A DNA stretch of 64,000 nucleotides from Pareuzebyella sediminis (GTDB lineage: Bacteria > Bacteroidota > Bacteroidia > Flavobacteriales > Flavobacteriaceae). Shown here one piece after another: positions 45,789 to 55,974 of the stretch (the stretch's first letter is position 1; each line of letters opens with the position of its first letter). Where the stretch lies: assembly GCF_008367235.1 (NCBI RefSeq), contig NZ_VTZS01000003.1, positions 124,001-188,000 on the forward strand, read 5' to 3'. Under the pieces are notes generated by a model. It did no database searches, had not been told where the DNA came from, and worked only from the letters and a program-made list of their open reading frames with translations. The position numbers and the translations under genes are program-made.

Positions 45789-46958
45789 ATGTACTTGAAA
45801 ACATATTTAAGCCTCTTGGGCGTATCGTGTATTGCCCTATCACAAATGCTCTACAGTCAGTCGGACACATCACCTGATTTCAAAAAAACGGTGCTTACCC
45901 GTGATTTCATTTCCGAGGGAGTGGCGACCGCCGATTTGAACAAAGATGGAAAGTTGGATATCGTCGCAGGCTACTACTGGTTCGAAGCACCCAATTGGAA
46001 TCGCCACGAGATGGCCCCATCAAAAACCTTCGACCCCCGTGACGGATATAGCGAATCTTTTCTCAACTTGGGCATGGACGTTAATCTCGATGGATGGGAC
46101 GACGTGGTGATCATCGACTTTCCGGGAAAGGCGGGCTTTTGGTTCGAAAACCCGAAAAATGCCTCGGGGCCTTGGACAAAACACTTTATCGCCGATTCGA
46201 TGGGTATCTCCAACGAATCTCCAGGCTTCATCGATATAGACGGCGATGGTAGACTTGACATTCTCTGTGGCGATTTGGAAAAAAAACAAATTGTGTGGCT
46301 ACAAGCGCCAAAGAACAAAGGCGAAACCCAATGGAAACGTTTTCCCCTGAGTTCGGAAAACGTACCTGGAACCGAGGAATTCTCGCACGGTATAGGCTAT
46401 GGAGATGTCGACGGAGATGGTTTTGGAGACGTTGTTATCAAAGAGGGTTGGTTCAAAGGTACCGGTAATCTCAAAGCTGGGGATTGGGCCTTTCAAAAAG
46501 CAGACTTGGGAGAACCTTGTTCCCACATGCAAGTACTCGATGTCAATGGGGATGGAAAGAACGACGTAGTCAGTGCCTCTGCACACAGATTGGGAGTGTG
46601 GTGGCACGAACAAGGAGAAAATAATAATTTTACTACCCATGTTATAAGTACCACTACGGCCCAGACCCATTCTTCAATTATGGCAGACCTCAATGGTGAT
46701 GGAAGTGACGAATATATTACCGGGAAACGCTATTTAGCCCATAATGGCAACGACGCAGGCGATGCGGACACGCCTTATCTCTTCTTTATCGAATTCACCC
46801 CGGATCAGGCACCTTATTTCAAAGAACACCTCATCGATTCCGATTCCGGGGCCGGGCTCAATATTGCCATTGCCGACATAAATGACGATGACAGACCTGA
46901 TATCGTCATTGCCAATAAAAATGGTGTTTTTCTTTTCGAGAATTACCTAAAAAAATAA
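45789..46958 (+). CDS. secreted VCBS/FG-GAP repeat protein
   Basis: A 389-aa protein with a signal peptide (MYLKTYLSLLGVSCIALSQ). It has about six FG-GAP/VCBS repeats, each with a calcium-type loop, for example DLNKDGKLDIVAG, DVNLDGWDDVVI, DIDGDGRLDILCG, DVDGDGFGDVVIK, DVNGDGKNDVVSA and DINDDDRPDIVIA. It forms an integrin-like seven-bladed propeller, probably periplasmic or surface-exposed, of unknown ligand. It begins one nucleotide after the stop of the cupredoxin/propeller gene, so the two are translationally coupled. Such partners accompany DUF1080 and PVC-propeller genes. Confidence 0.87.
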   Translation: MYLKTYLSLLGVSCIALSQMLYSQSDTSPDFKKTVLTRDFISEGVATADLNKDGKLDIVAGYYWFEAPNWNRHEMAPSKTFDPRDGYSESFLNLGMDVNLDGWDDVVIIDFPGKAGFWFENPKNASGPWTKHFIADSMGISNESPGFIDIDGDGRLDILCGDLEKKQIVWLQAPKNKGETQWKRFPLSSENVPGTEEFSHGIGYGDVDGDGFGDVVIKEGWFKGTGNLKAGDWAFQKADLGEPCSHMQVLDVNGDGKNDVVSASAHRLGVWWHEQGENNNFTTHVISTTTAQTHSSIMADLNGDGSDEYITGKRYLAHNGNDAGDADTPYLFFIEFTPDQAPYFKEHLIDSDSGAGLNIAIADINDDDRPDIVIANKNGVFLFENYLKK

Positions 46959-47031
46959 TCACAAACGCTTTTTATGTAAAGGACTTATTGAAAAGATTCG
47001 TTTTTATTTAAGACAAGAGCTAAAGGCATAA

Positions 47032-47068
47032 AAAAAGCTTCAAAAAGTATTCCTTTTTGAAGCTTTTT
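47032..47068. terminator. bidirectional terminator between the VCBS gene and atpC
   Basis: A perfect 16-bp stem (AAAAAGCTTCAAAAAG / CTTTTTGAAGCTTTTT) with a 5-nt loop carries A and T tracts at both ends. It lies between convergent transcripts and can stop both. Confidence 0.88.
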
Positions 47069-47088
47069 ATTTCGTACGCTTATTTTGT

Positions 47089-47367
47089 TTAGTCCGCTAG
47101 TACAATAACTTTATTATCTTTCATTTCGACCGTTCCGCTAGTAATGGGAAGAATGGTCTTACCACTAGTGTCTTGAGAAAATTTTGAAGCATGGGCTTCA
47201 TCAATAACTACATTGCCATCTACCTTCACGTTACCTTCTTGTAGTAAGGAAACAATCGGTGCATGATCGTTCAACATTTGAAACTCTCCATCAACACCCG
47301 GTACGGTGACCGAACTGACCTCTCCAGCAAACAATGTAGCCTCTGGGGAAACAATTTCTAAGTACAT
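47089..47367 (-). CDS. atpC: ATP synthase epsilon subunit (short form)
   Basis: A 92-aa F1 epsilon subunit containing only the N-terminal beta-sandwich (MYLEIVSPEATLFAGEVSSV, DGEFQMLNDHAPIVSLL). The C-terminal helical arm that inhibits ATPase activity in many bacteria is missing, as is usual in Bacteroidota. It is cotranscribed with atpD 72 nt upstream. Confidence 0.95.
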   Translation of the reverse strand: MYLEIVSPEATLFAGEVSSVTVPGVDGEFQMLNDHAPIVSLLQEGNVKVDGNVVIDEAHASKFSQDTSGKTILPITSGTVEMKDNKVIVLAD

Positions 47368-47438
47368 ATGTATTTGGTTTGCAGTTGACAGTTACCAAAA
47401 GTTGTATTACATACAATCTTTAGTGACTGCTAATTTTT

Positions 47439-48974
<1,536 letters not shown>

Positions 48975-49026
48975 CTAAGGTATTATACAAGTAAAAAAGA
49001 GCCTATTGATCTTGTTTTTCAGGCTG

Positions 49027-49034
49027 CAAATATA
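49027..49034 (-). promoter_or_regulatory. -7 box of atpDC (TATATTTG)
   Basis: TATATTTG on the minus strand, 79 nt before the atpD ATG, matches TAnnTTTG. A T-rich element (TTTT) lies about 20 nt further upstream, without a clean TTG. Confidence 0.55.
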
Positions 49035-49084
49035 GTTCATTACACTTGAATTGAAAACTACTTTTTATTCTTTTTTATTAATAA

Positions 49085-49113
49085 AAGAGAGCGCCTTAAA
49101 AAGGCGCTCTCTT
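49085..49113. terminator. terminator after the TonB-dependent receptor gene
   Basis: A perfect 13-bp stem (AAGAGAGCGCCTT / AAGGCGCTCTCTT) with a 3-nt loop, 18 nt past the stop at 49132 on the minus strand. Downstream on the minus strand the sequence is TTTATTAATAAAAAA, a modest U tract. Confidence 0.82.
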
Positions 49114-49131
49114 GTTATAACAGGTGTAATT

Positions 49132-51918
49132 TTAGAGGTTTACACCCCATGAAATGTAATAGATCGAACCTATAAGGCCTGTACCAACGGCTTGAAAGTA
49201 TTCATCTCCCAACAAATTAGATGCCCCAACCTTAATAGTAGATTTAATACTTGGAATAGAATAGTTCATCTGGGCGTCGAGCACCGTGTATGCAGGAACA
49301 TCCCCGTTGGCAAAGGATGCCTGCCAAAGAAAAGCATCACTCCAACGGTAGTTCACGTTAAAACCGAAGTTTTTGAATAATTCGGTATTGCCAAAAGAGG
49401 CCTTCACCTTATGTTTGGGCGTGTTGAACGCTGGTTGAAAATCTGGGTTGGCAGTCTGGTCAAAATCAAAATCCGCATAGGTATAGTTGACCCCCAAATC
49501 AAAATTACCCATTATCTTGGTGTCAACACCTATCGTAGCCCCATAGGAATTAATGTCCACTTCTGAATTGGTGTACGTTTGGTAACCTTGAACGTCTCCG
49601 TTCGCTACTGCTTGAATAGATGCGGCGTTATCGCCTACCTGACCATAAAAAGGTACAGCTACCGATAGTTCAGAGATAAAGTTTTTGTAGCTATTGTAAT
49701 AACCGCTCAGGTCTATGGCCAGCTTTCCGAACTGGGCCCTGTAGCCTGCCTCAAAAGCCGTGACCTCTTCAGGTTGTACCAGCCCTGGGGTTGCCCTTTC
49801 CAATAAAGCAGGATTGGGACTCCCACTAGCGGCAGAAGCGGCGAACTGCTGAACAGAGGTAGCAGTGAATGCATTTTCATAAGCCTGTCGGCCTATGACT
49901 TGCACCGTTTCTTGGCCCAAAAGATCTTGACCCTGCTGGCTCAGGTTAAATGTTCTAACATCACGGTCAAGGTTCGTGGGTGCCGAACCTACTAAAATGC
50001 CAATTCCTGCATCCAAACCAATAAAAAGATCCTGTGTGGTGGGGTTTCTAAAGCCTTGTTGCGCAGAGACCCTAAAATTGTGGTTCTTCTTTTCACCGGC
50101 GGTATACGCCAAAGAAATCCGAGGAGATACGAACCCATCGAAAAACTCATTTTTATCATACCTTGCAGAGCCTGTGAATTTCACCCTTTCATCGAAAAAT
50201 TCTTTTTGTAACTGCACGTAGGCTCCATATTCATTGTAAGTGATAGGCCCGTCTATATCAGTAAATATGGTGCCCCCAGAATTTAGCTCATATTCTCTAA
50301 AAGAGCCTCCAACCTGAATATCGGCCCAATCATCGATCAGGTGTGCTAAATTATAGTTGCCGTTTACATGCCGAAGTTTGGTGTTGTCAATGAACTTAGA
50401 CCCCTTGGTTAAATCACCATCAGAGGTTACGGCATCAAAGGCAGTTTGAAATTCTGGGGTTCCAGGCAAGAACCTACCTGAATCGGCAACCTGCCTTGCA
50501 GCGGCGTGGGCCTGCTCGTCAGATAATTGAACCCCCGTTCCGATACCTAATTTTGCACCAATGTATGTCTGGGCGTATTGAGTAAACCAATCTAAATCGG
50601 ATTTCCATCTTCGATTAATATTCAATGCGGTGAAACGCGTATCATATGAATTACCGGCATTCTCGGAAGTAATATACCCTCTCAAGAAAAAATGATCGTT
50701 ACGTACCTCAATTTTGTGCTGTTGCATGATAAAATCACGAATGGCATATCGACTCGCACCCTGATAAATGGTGTTCCCACGACCTACTCTCCCATTGTAT
50801 ACAATCTCTAAATCGTCGGCAAAGGGTCTGTAATGTAACGAAAAATCAGCCTTGACGCTTTCGGCCCCGTAATTCAGCAAATCCGACTCATCATATCCTG
50901 TTCTAGAAACCCTTGCAGAGCCCAAAGTTCCGGAGGGCAGCCCAGCCAACTCGTCAAAGTTGAATAGGTTGGTAAAATCATCACCATACACGTTTAATCC
51001 GTTATAGGCAGGGTCGGTACGGTCAGCACCCGGATTTCCCAAATCAATACGATTATTCGCATGCCAATCTTCCCCGCTCATATAAGAAAAATTCGTCTTC
51101 ACTGCCAACTTATCATTAAAAGCGTGGGCTGCCCTAATACCGAAATCATAGTAGGGATTGGTTCCGGCTGCATCTTGGTTCGTAAACCCGGTCTTGAAAT
51201 AGGAGCTGATTCCTTGAAAATCGAAAGGACTCTTACTGGTCATAAACAAAATACCGTTGAAGGCTCCCGCACCATACAAGGCGGAAGAGGCTCCCGGTAG
51301 TATCTCGACACTCTGAACCTCGAGCTCGGACATACCTACCAAATTACCCAAGACAAAATTGAGGCCAGGGGCAGAATTATCCATTCCATCGACAAGTTGT
51401 AAAAACCTTTCGTTGGCAAAAGTGGCAAAGCCTCTTGTATTGACTGATTGAAAAGTCAAACTGTTGGTATTGATATCAACACCCTTCAAATTCTGGAGTC
51501 CGCTATAAAATGATTCGGAGGAAGTATTCTTTATTTCTTTGAGTCCAAAACGTTCTACCGACACCGGAGATTCAAAAATACGTTCTGGTGTTCTAGATGC
51601 CGATATCACCACTTCGTCTAGGAAAGTCTGAGTTTCTGTAAGAACAATCGTAAAACTTTGGTTGCTTTCGGTTACTTCTTGTGTTTTATCGGCATAACCA
51701 AGACTGGTTATTTTTAAGGTAAACGGGGTAGCCTCGGAAGTTTCAAGAACAAAATTTCCATCAAAATCCGTGGTGGTACCTATGGCTTTCCCTTGGATGA
51801 TAATATTGGCTCCCGGTACGGGCTCGCCACTTTGATCAACTACCGTACCATCTAATGTTGTCTGTGAAAACGCCAAGTTGCCTATTAAAAGCAAACCTAT
51901 AAATAGAACTGTTTTCAT
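49132..51918 (-). CDS. TonB-dependent outer-membrane receptor with CarboxypepD-like domain
   Basis: A 928-aa receptor from the ATG at 51918; the frame is open 11 codons further, but MKTVLFIGLLLIGNLAFSQ is a clean signal peptide. A carboxypeptidase-D-like domain (LDGTVVDQSGEPVPGANIII) precedes the plug (SASRTPERIFESPVSVERFG, ILPGASSALYGAGAFNGILF) and the barrel, ending in an aromatic-rich C terminus (IYYISWGVNL). There is no STN domain and no SusD partner, so it is a stand-alone transporter, for example for a metal chelate, cofactor or small peptide; the ligand is unknown. Terminators and flanking genes suggest it is monocistronic. Confidence 0.92.
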   Translation of the reverse strand: MKTVLFIGLLLIGNLAFSQTTLDGTVVDQSGEPVPGANIIIQGKAIGTTTDFDGNFVLETSEATPFTLKITSLGYADKTQEVTESNQSFTIVLTETQTFLDEVVISASRTPERIFESPVSVERFGLKEIKNTSSESFYSGLQNLKGVDINTNSLTFQSVNTRGFATFANERFLQLVDGMDNSAPGLNFVLGNLVGMSELEVQSVEILPGASSALYGAGAFNGILFMTSKSPFDFQGISSYFKTGFTNQDAAGTNPYYDFGIRAAHAFNDKLAVKTNFSYMSGEDWHANNRIDLGNPGADRTDPAYNGLNVYGDDFTNLFNFDELAGLPSGTLGSARVSRTGYDESDLLNYGAESVKADFSLHYRPFADDLEIVYNGRVGRGNTIYQGASRYAIRDFIMQQHKIEVRNDHFFLRGYITSENAGNSYDTRFTALNINRRWKSDLDWFTQYAQTYIGAKLGIGTGVQLSDEQAHAAARQVADSGRFLPGTPEFQTAFDAVTSDGDLTKGSKFIDNTKLRHVNGNYNLAHLIDDWADIQVGGSFREYELNSGGTIFTDIDGPITYNEYGAYVQLQKEFFDERVKFTGSARYDKNEFFDGFVSPRISLAYTAGEKKNHNFRVSAQQGFRNPTTQDLFIGLDAGIGILVGSAPTNLDRDVRTFNLSQQGQDLLGQETVQVIGRQAYENAFTATSVQQFAASAASGSPNPALLERATPGLVQPEEVTAFEAGYRAQFGKLAIDLSGYYNSYKNFISELSVAVPFYGQVGDNAASIQAVANGDVQGYQTYTNSEVDINSYGATIGVDTKIMGNFDLGVNYTYADFDFDQTANPDFQPAFNTPKHKVKASFGNTELFKNFGFNVNYRWSDAFLWQASFANGDVPAYTVLDAQMNYSIPSIKSTIKVGASNLLGDEYFQAVGTGLIGSIYYISWGVNL

Positions 51919-51994
51919 ATCAAAATTGCATTGGATTTGTTTGTAGGGCAAGTTACATTATTTTTCATATTGAAATTCATAAAATGGAAAAAAT

Positions 51995-52006
51995 TATGCA
52001 TGCATA
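51995..52006. promoter_or_regulatory. 12-bp palindrome upstream of the TonB-dependent receptor gene
   Basis: TATGCATGCATA is a perfect palindrome 77 nt before the receptor ATG. It could be an operator; with a single AT-rich copy, chance occurrence cannot be excluded. Confidence 0.25.
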
Positions 52007-52114
52007 GTATATTTTTCGCAAAAATGGAACCCCAGATTACAAAATCCTCAAATGCAAAAGCCATTGAACGTGCCTGGCTATATATCAATTAGGGTATTTT
52101 TGAAAGAAAGAGTC

Positions 52115-53962
52115 CTATTCTACCGTTACGGATTTTGCCAAATTCCTAGGTTGATCTACATTACATCCGCGCATTACTGCAATATGGTAAGACAATAATT
52201 GTAAAGGAATTGTAGTTAAAAGCGGAGTAAGGCTCTCTATAGTTTCAGGAACTTCTATCACATGATCGGCGAGTTCTTTGACTTGGCTATCGCCTTCGGT
52301 AACAATGGCTATAATCTTACCTTTGCGTGATTTTATTTCCTGAATATTACTGACGACTTTATCATAATGACCCTTCTTGGTCGCGATTACAAAGACAGGC
52401 ATTTGCTGGTCTATCAGGGCAATCGGCCCGTGCTTCATTTCGGCCGCCGGATATCCTTCCGCATGAATATAGCTGATTTCCTTTAGTTTAAGAGCTCCTT
52501 CCAAAGCTACCGGAAAATTATATCCCCTCCCGAGGTAAAGGCAGTTCGTTGCATTTTTGTGCACCTCGGCAATAATCTCGACCAGCGCATTTGACTCCAA
52601 GGCCCGCTCGACCTTCGAAGGAATAGATTCCAATTCAATCAAAAACTCATGGTATTTTGATTCCGGAAATACACCTTTCTCCTTGGCCAATTTCAGGGCC
52701 ACCAATGTTAACACCGTAATCTGGGTCGTAAACGCCTTGGTGGACGCGACACCTATTTCAGGACCTGCATGGGTATAGGCCCCTGCATCAGTCTCCCTTG
52801 CTATTGAAGAACCTACCACATTGCAGACACCGAAAACAAAGGCTCCGTTCGCTTTGGCCAACTTGATGGCTGCCAAGGTATCGGCCGTTTCCCCGGACTG
52901 GGATATAGCGATGACCACATCTTTGTCGGTAATTACCGGATTTCGATACCGAAACTCAGAGGCATATTCGACCTCTACGGGTATACGGGCCAAGTCTTCA
53001 AAAATATATTCGGCCACCAGACCTGCGTGCCATGAAGTACCGCAGGCAACAATGATGATGCGATCGGCATTCATAAACCTTTCGAGATTATCATCTATTC
53101 CCGCCATTTTGATCAATCCCTGATCCACATTCAGTCGCCCTCGATAGGTATCCAATATAGCGCGGGGTTGTTCATAGATTTCCTTCAACATAAAATGATC
53201 GTAGCCGCCCTTTTCAATTTCTTCGATATTTAATTTGAGCTCCATTATATTAGGATAGGCTATGGCATCGTCTTTGATTTTTCGAAGTTTAATTTCCTTG
53301 CCAAGACGAACTATCGCCATTTCTTCATCTGCCAGATAAACAGCGTTATTGGTGTACTCTATAAAAGGTGAAGCATCGGAGGCAATAAAGAACTCGTTCT
53401 CTCCGACCCCTATTGCCAGTGGGCTTCCAAGTTTTGCGACCACGATCTCATCAGGTTTATTTCGGTCGATGATGGCAATAGCATAAGCTCCGACGACCTC
53501 ACTCAAAGCAATCTGAACGGCATGGCCCAATTTGACGTCCTCCTTTTTTTTAACCTCTTCTATTAAGTTAACCAACACCTCGGTATCAGTATCCGAATGA
53601 AAATTATACCCCCTTTTCGTAAGTTCTTTTTTAATGGACTCATAATTCTCAATGATCCCATTATGGACAATTACCAAATCTCCGGAATTTGAAATATGGG
53701 GATGTGAATTTTCATCGTTGGGAATACCATGGGTGGCCCATCGAGTATGTCCTATTCCCAAACCACCCTTGAGGGACATGCTCTCTTCAGCTTTTTTCTT
53801 TAGATGTTCTACTTTACCCTTGGTCTTGGAAAGATTGATGTCGGAACCATCGAACAACGCGATACCAGCACTGTCATAGCCCCTATATTCTAGGCGCTGT
53901 AAACCTTTTATTATAATTGGATAGGCATCTCGATGACCTATATAACCGACAATTCCACACAT
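52115..53962 (-). CDS. glmS: glutamine-fructose-6-phosphate aminotransferase (isomerizing)
   Basis: A 615-aa enzyme that makes glucosamine-6-phosphate for peptidoglycan and LPS. The N-terminal glutaminase has the nucleophile Cys2 (MCGIVGYIGH), followed by GIGHTRWATHG and HNGIIENY. Two SIS sugar-isomerase domains follow (IACGTSWHAGLVAEY, AISQSGETADTLAA, YLGRGYNFPVALEGALKLKE), and the C terminus is DQPRNLAKSVTVE with the catalytic Lys. Length is normal. The 159-nt upstream gap lacks any glmS-ribozyme-like sequence. Confidence 0.98.
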   Translation of the reverse strand: MCGIVGYIGHRDAYPIIIKGLQRLEYRGYDSAGIALFDGSDINLSKTKGKVEHLKKKAEESMSLKGGLGIGHTRWATHGIPNDENSHPHISNSGDLVIVHNGIIENYESIKKELTKRGYNFHSDTDTEVLVNLIEEVKKKEDVKLGHAVQIALSEVVGAYAIAIIDRNKPDEIVVAKLGSPLAIGVGENEFFIASDASPFIEYTNNAVYLADEEMAIVRLGKEIKLRKIKDDAIAYPNIMELKLNIEEIEKGGYDHFMLKEIYEQPRAILDTYRGRLNVDQGLIKMAGIDDNLERFMNADRIIIVACGTSWHAGLVAEYIFEDLARIPVEVEYASEFRYRNPVITDKDVVIAISQSGETADTLAAIKLAKANGAFVFGVCNVVGSSIARETDAGAYTHAGPEIGVASTKAFTTQITVLTLVALKLAKEKGVFPESKYHEFLIELESIPSKVERALESNALVEIIAEVHKNATNCLYLGRGYNFPVALEGALKLKEISYIHAEGYPAAEMKHGPIALIDQQMPVFVIATKKGHYDKVVSNIQEIKSRKGKIIAIVTEGDSQVKELADHVIEVPETIESLTPLLTTIPLQLLSYHIAVMRGCNVDQPRNLAKSVTVE

Positions 53963-54020
53963 AAGCGATTTATTTAAGCTGGGGATACCTTCAATTTACG
54001 AATAAATTCTTTTTGAAGCG

Positions 54021-54040
54021 TTTGGTTCCACTGAACCAAA
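54021..54040. promoter_or_regulatory. inverted repeat between the DUF4270 gene and glmS
   Basis: TTTGGTTC / GAACCAAA, a perfect 8-bp stem with the 4-nt loop CACT, lies 58 nt before the glmS ATG and 81 nt past the stop of the DUF4270 gene. No T tract follows on the minus strand, so it is either a weak terminator or an operator for glmS. Confidence 0.4.
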
Positions 54041-54121
54041 ATCTTATTAAACGTAAAAATTAAAATAAAGTATAAATCGGTAGATGCTTTTTTGGCGGAG
54101 ATCCGATTTCTTTCTAGACAA

Positions 54122-55960
54122 TCAGTTGGTTTCAGTATAAAAAATTTCCAACTTCAACTTTTTATCTGCATTTGCAGCATCAACATTACTTCCATAAAGT
54201 ACGGTACCCAAAGGTGATACCGTGGCATATACAGGTAATCTCTTCTCTTCATTATCTTGAAGTATGGCATTGGACACCCCGAATTGTCGAAGATCAGAGG
54301 TAATCGTTAAACCCAACGTAACATTCTCGTTGTTACGAATGACCATATCGTTGATGTAGTCCGTTATTTTAACTGTATACTTAAAGCTAGAACCATCCTC
54401 TACAAGAATACCATCATAGAAGGGGTAGCTGCCCAATGAGCTGGATGCGCTAAAAGAATCGTTGGCCCCGACAAGTGGAAGATATGTTTCGGAATTGAAC
54501 AAATACAATCTTGGCGGCTCGATTACCCCCGCTTCTTTGTCTACGTAAAACACAAGATTGGCTTCATTAACAATCCAATTATTGGCCTTTATTTGATTAA
54601 TGGCGGCTTTTCCGTTCACTTCATCAAAAAGTTTGATTTCAGCATAGGCTCCCGGCCCACCTTTAAGGTATATTCTAGAGGCATTCTCACCGGTGTCGAG
54701 ATTCTCAGAAATTTCACTTGGAAAAGTCTCATTGATTATTGTATTTACTGCATTGTTGCGTATAGCTCCAGTAGCTTGTCCTTGACTGTTGGTTAGGGCT
54801 TGTAAAAAACTAAGCCTGAAATCTCGGCTTTGACCTTGTTCGGTTACCGCGCCAGATGTATCGGCACTATCATAACTATATGAAACCGTGATATTCGCTG
54901 CTTTTAAATCGAACAAAAACATAATTTCGTCAGTATCCGAAACTAACGAAAAATGTAAACCTCTTAAAAACTCATTAAAATTGGCCTGAGTAGCAAGTTC
55001 TGGACTACCTTCCATATCAAGAATGTGTTGTTGAAAAAAGTCTACATCAAGCGCGACCCGAATACCTGGGTCTAAATATGTATTCTGGGTAGATTCATCT
55101 TCATCTTCTGTAGCTGGATCATCCCTTCTCTTCAAAGGAATCTGCTCGTGGCTAATGGGAACGATCCCATCAAAAACCACCTCATCGACAAAAGTCGGTG
55201 AAAATTGTTGGTTAGAAAAATAGGATTGGGTCTCTTGAAAGTTTGCATTCGGATCTAAATCACGTAAGAAGAAGTTTGACCGCTCCACCTTCAAGTGAAT
55301 GGAAGCCTCTTTCCCTCGATCGAATATTTCACCATTAACGTAAATGCTATCGAGGTCGAAATTCTTCTTGTACTGATTTTGCACAAAATCGTCGTCTACA
55401 TCATCACTAATGCCATCTCCGTCGGTGTCGTCGTTAAGAGGATCGGTCCCACGAGACTTTTCTTGGCTATCGGTTAGGGTATCTGAGTCACTATTGCTAT
55501 TCGGATCGTCTGGATCGGCGTCAAGATCATTACTTACCCCATCCGCATCGGAATCGTCCATAGGATTCGTCAGGAAGGGAATATAGAGATAAACGGAATC
55601 CACCGTCTCGTTTTCCACAATTTGTTGTGGCACGGAAGAACTTGGGTTATCTTCTACGGCTTGACTATATGCTCCAAACGTGGGGTTGCCGTTAGGCAGC
55701 AAAATCTGACTGGTAACCGAAGCTTCCGTTTTTCCGTAGACAGGATGGTCAAAGGTTCCTAATTGATACACAGGAAGTTTGTTCGTTCTTACCGCCTCGA
55801 TTTTCTTATTGTAGGCAAAAACATCGTATATGGCCGAACCCGTATCGAAAGGCTCTCCCCCTACCACACCTGCTCCGATGGTTGTCGGGTCTTTTTCACA
55901 AGAGACGAGGGCAGCAACCAGCAGTACTACTGCGACCGCAGGAATTATGAATCTTTTCAT
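54122..55960 (-). CDS. DUF4270 lipoprotein with Asp-rich calcium-type repeats
   Basis: A 612-aa lipoprotein from MKRFIIPAVAVVLLVAALVSC, with the lipidated Cys at 21. DUF4270 follows (DPTTIGAGVVGGEPFDTGSA, NKLPVYQLGTFDHPVYGKTE). Between about residues 137 and 200 lies an insertion of thrombospondin-3/EF-hand-like loops (DSDADGVSNDLDADPDD, DDTDGDGISDDVDDD), predicted to bind calcium. DUF4270 proteins are conserved in Bacteroidota next to the short glycogen-synthase-like gene, as here (15 nt downstream of it); their role is unknown. An alternative ATG at 55969 adds three residues. Confidence 0.88.
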   Translation of the reverse strand: MKRFIIPAVAVVLLVAALVSCEKDPTTIGAGVVGGEPFDTGSAIYDVFAYNKKIEAVRTNKLPVYQLGTFDHPVYGKTEASVTSQILLPNGNPTFGAYSQAVEDNPSSSVPQQIVENETVDSVYLYIPFLTNPMDDSDADGVSNDLDADPDDPNSNSDSDTLTDSQEKSRGTDPLNDDTDGDGISDDVDDDFVQNQYKKNFDLDSIYVNGEIFDRGKEASIHLKVERSNFFLRDLDPNANFQETQSYFSNQQFSPTFVDEVVFDGIVPISHEQIPLKRRDDPATEDEDESTQNTYLDPGIRVALDVDFFQQHILDMEGSPELATQANFNEFLRGLHFSLVSDTDEIMFLFDLKAANITVSYSYDSADTSGAVTEQGQSRDFRLSFLQALTNSQGQATGAIRNNAVNTIINETFPSEISENLDTGENASRIYLKGGPGAYAEIKLFDEVNGKAAINQIKANNWIVNEANLVFYVDKEAGVIEPPRLYLFNSETYLPLVGANDSFSASSSLGSYPFYDGILVEDGSSFKYTVKITDYINDMVIRNNENVTLGLTITSDLRQFGVSNAILQDNEEKRLPVYATVSPLGTVLYGSNVDAANADKKLKLEIFYTETN

Positions 55961-55974
55961 AAAAGTCATTCGGG

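Noticed and set aside
47089-47367. Truncated atpC as a possible pseudogene
   Set aside because: A short epsilon subunit without the helical arm is normal in Bacteroidota and the reading frame is complete.
51910-51950. TTG-N20-CAATTTTG as promoter of the TonB-dependent receptor
   Set aside because: One mismatch in the -7 box, and it would end three bases from the ATG, leaving no room for a start site upstream of the codon.
52024-52092. 22-codon ORF between the receptor and glmS
   Set aside because: Too short, no membrane or signal feature, no promoter or terminator around it.
53963-54121. glmS ribozyme or riboswitch upstream of glmS
   Set aside because: The gap is AT-rich and shows only one short hairpin; the conserved ribozyme core is not visible.
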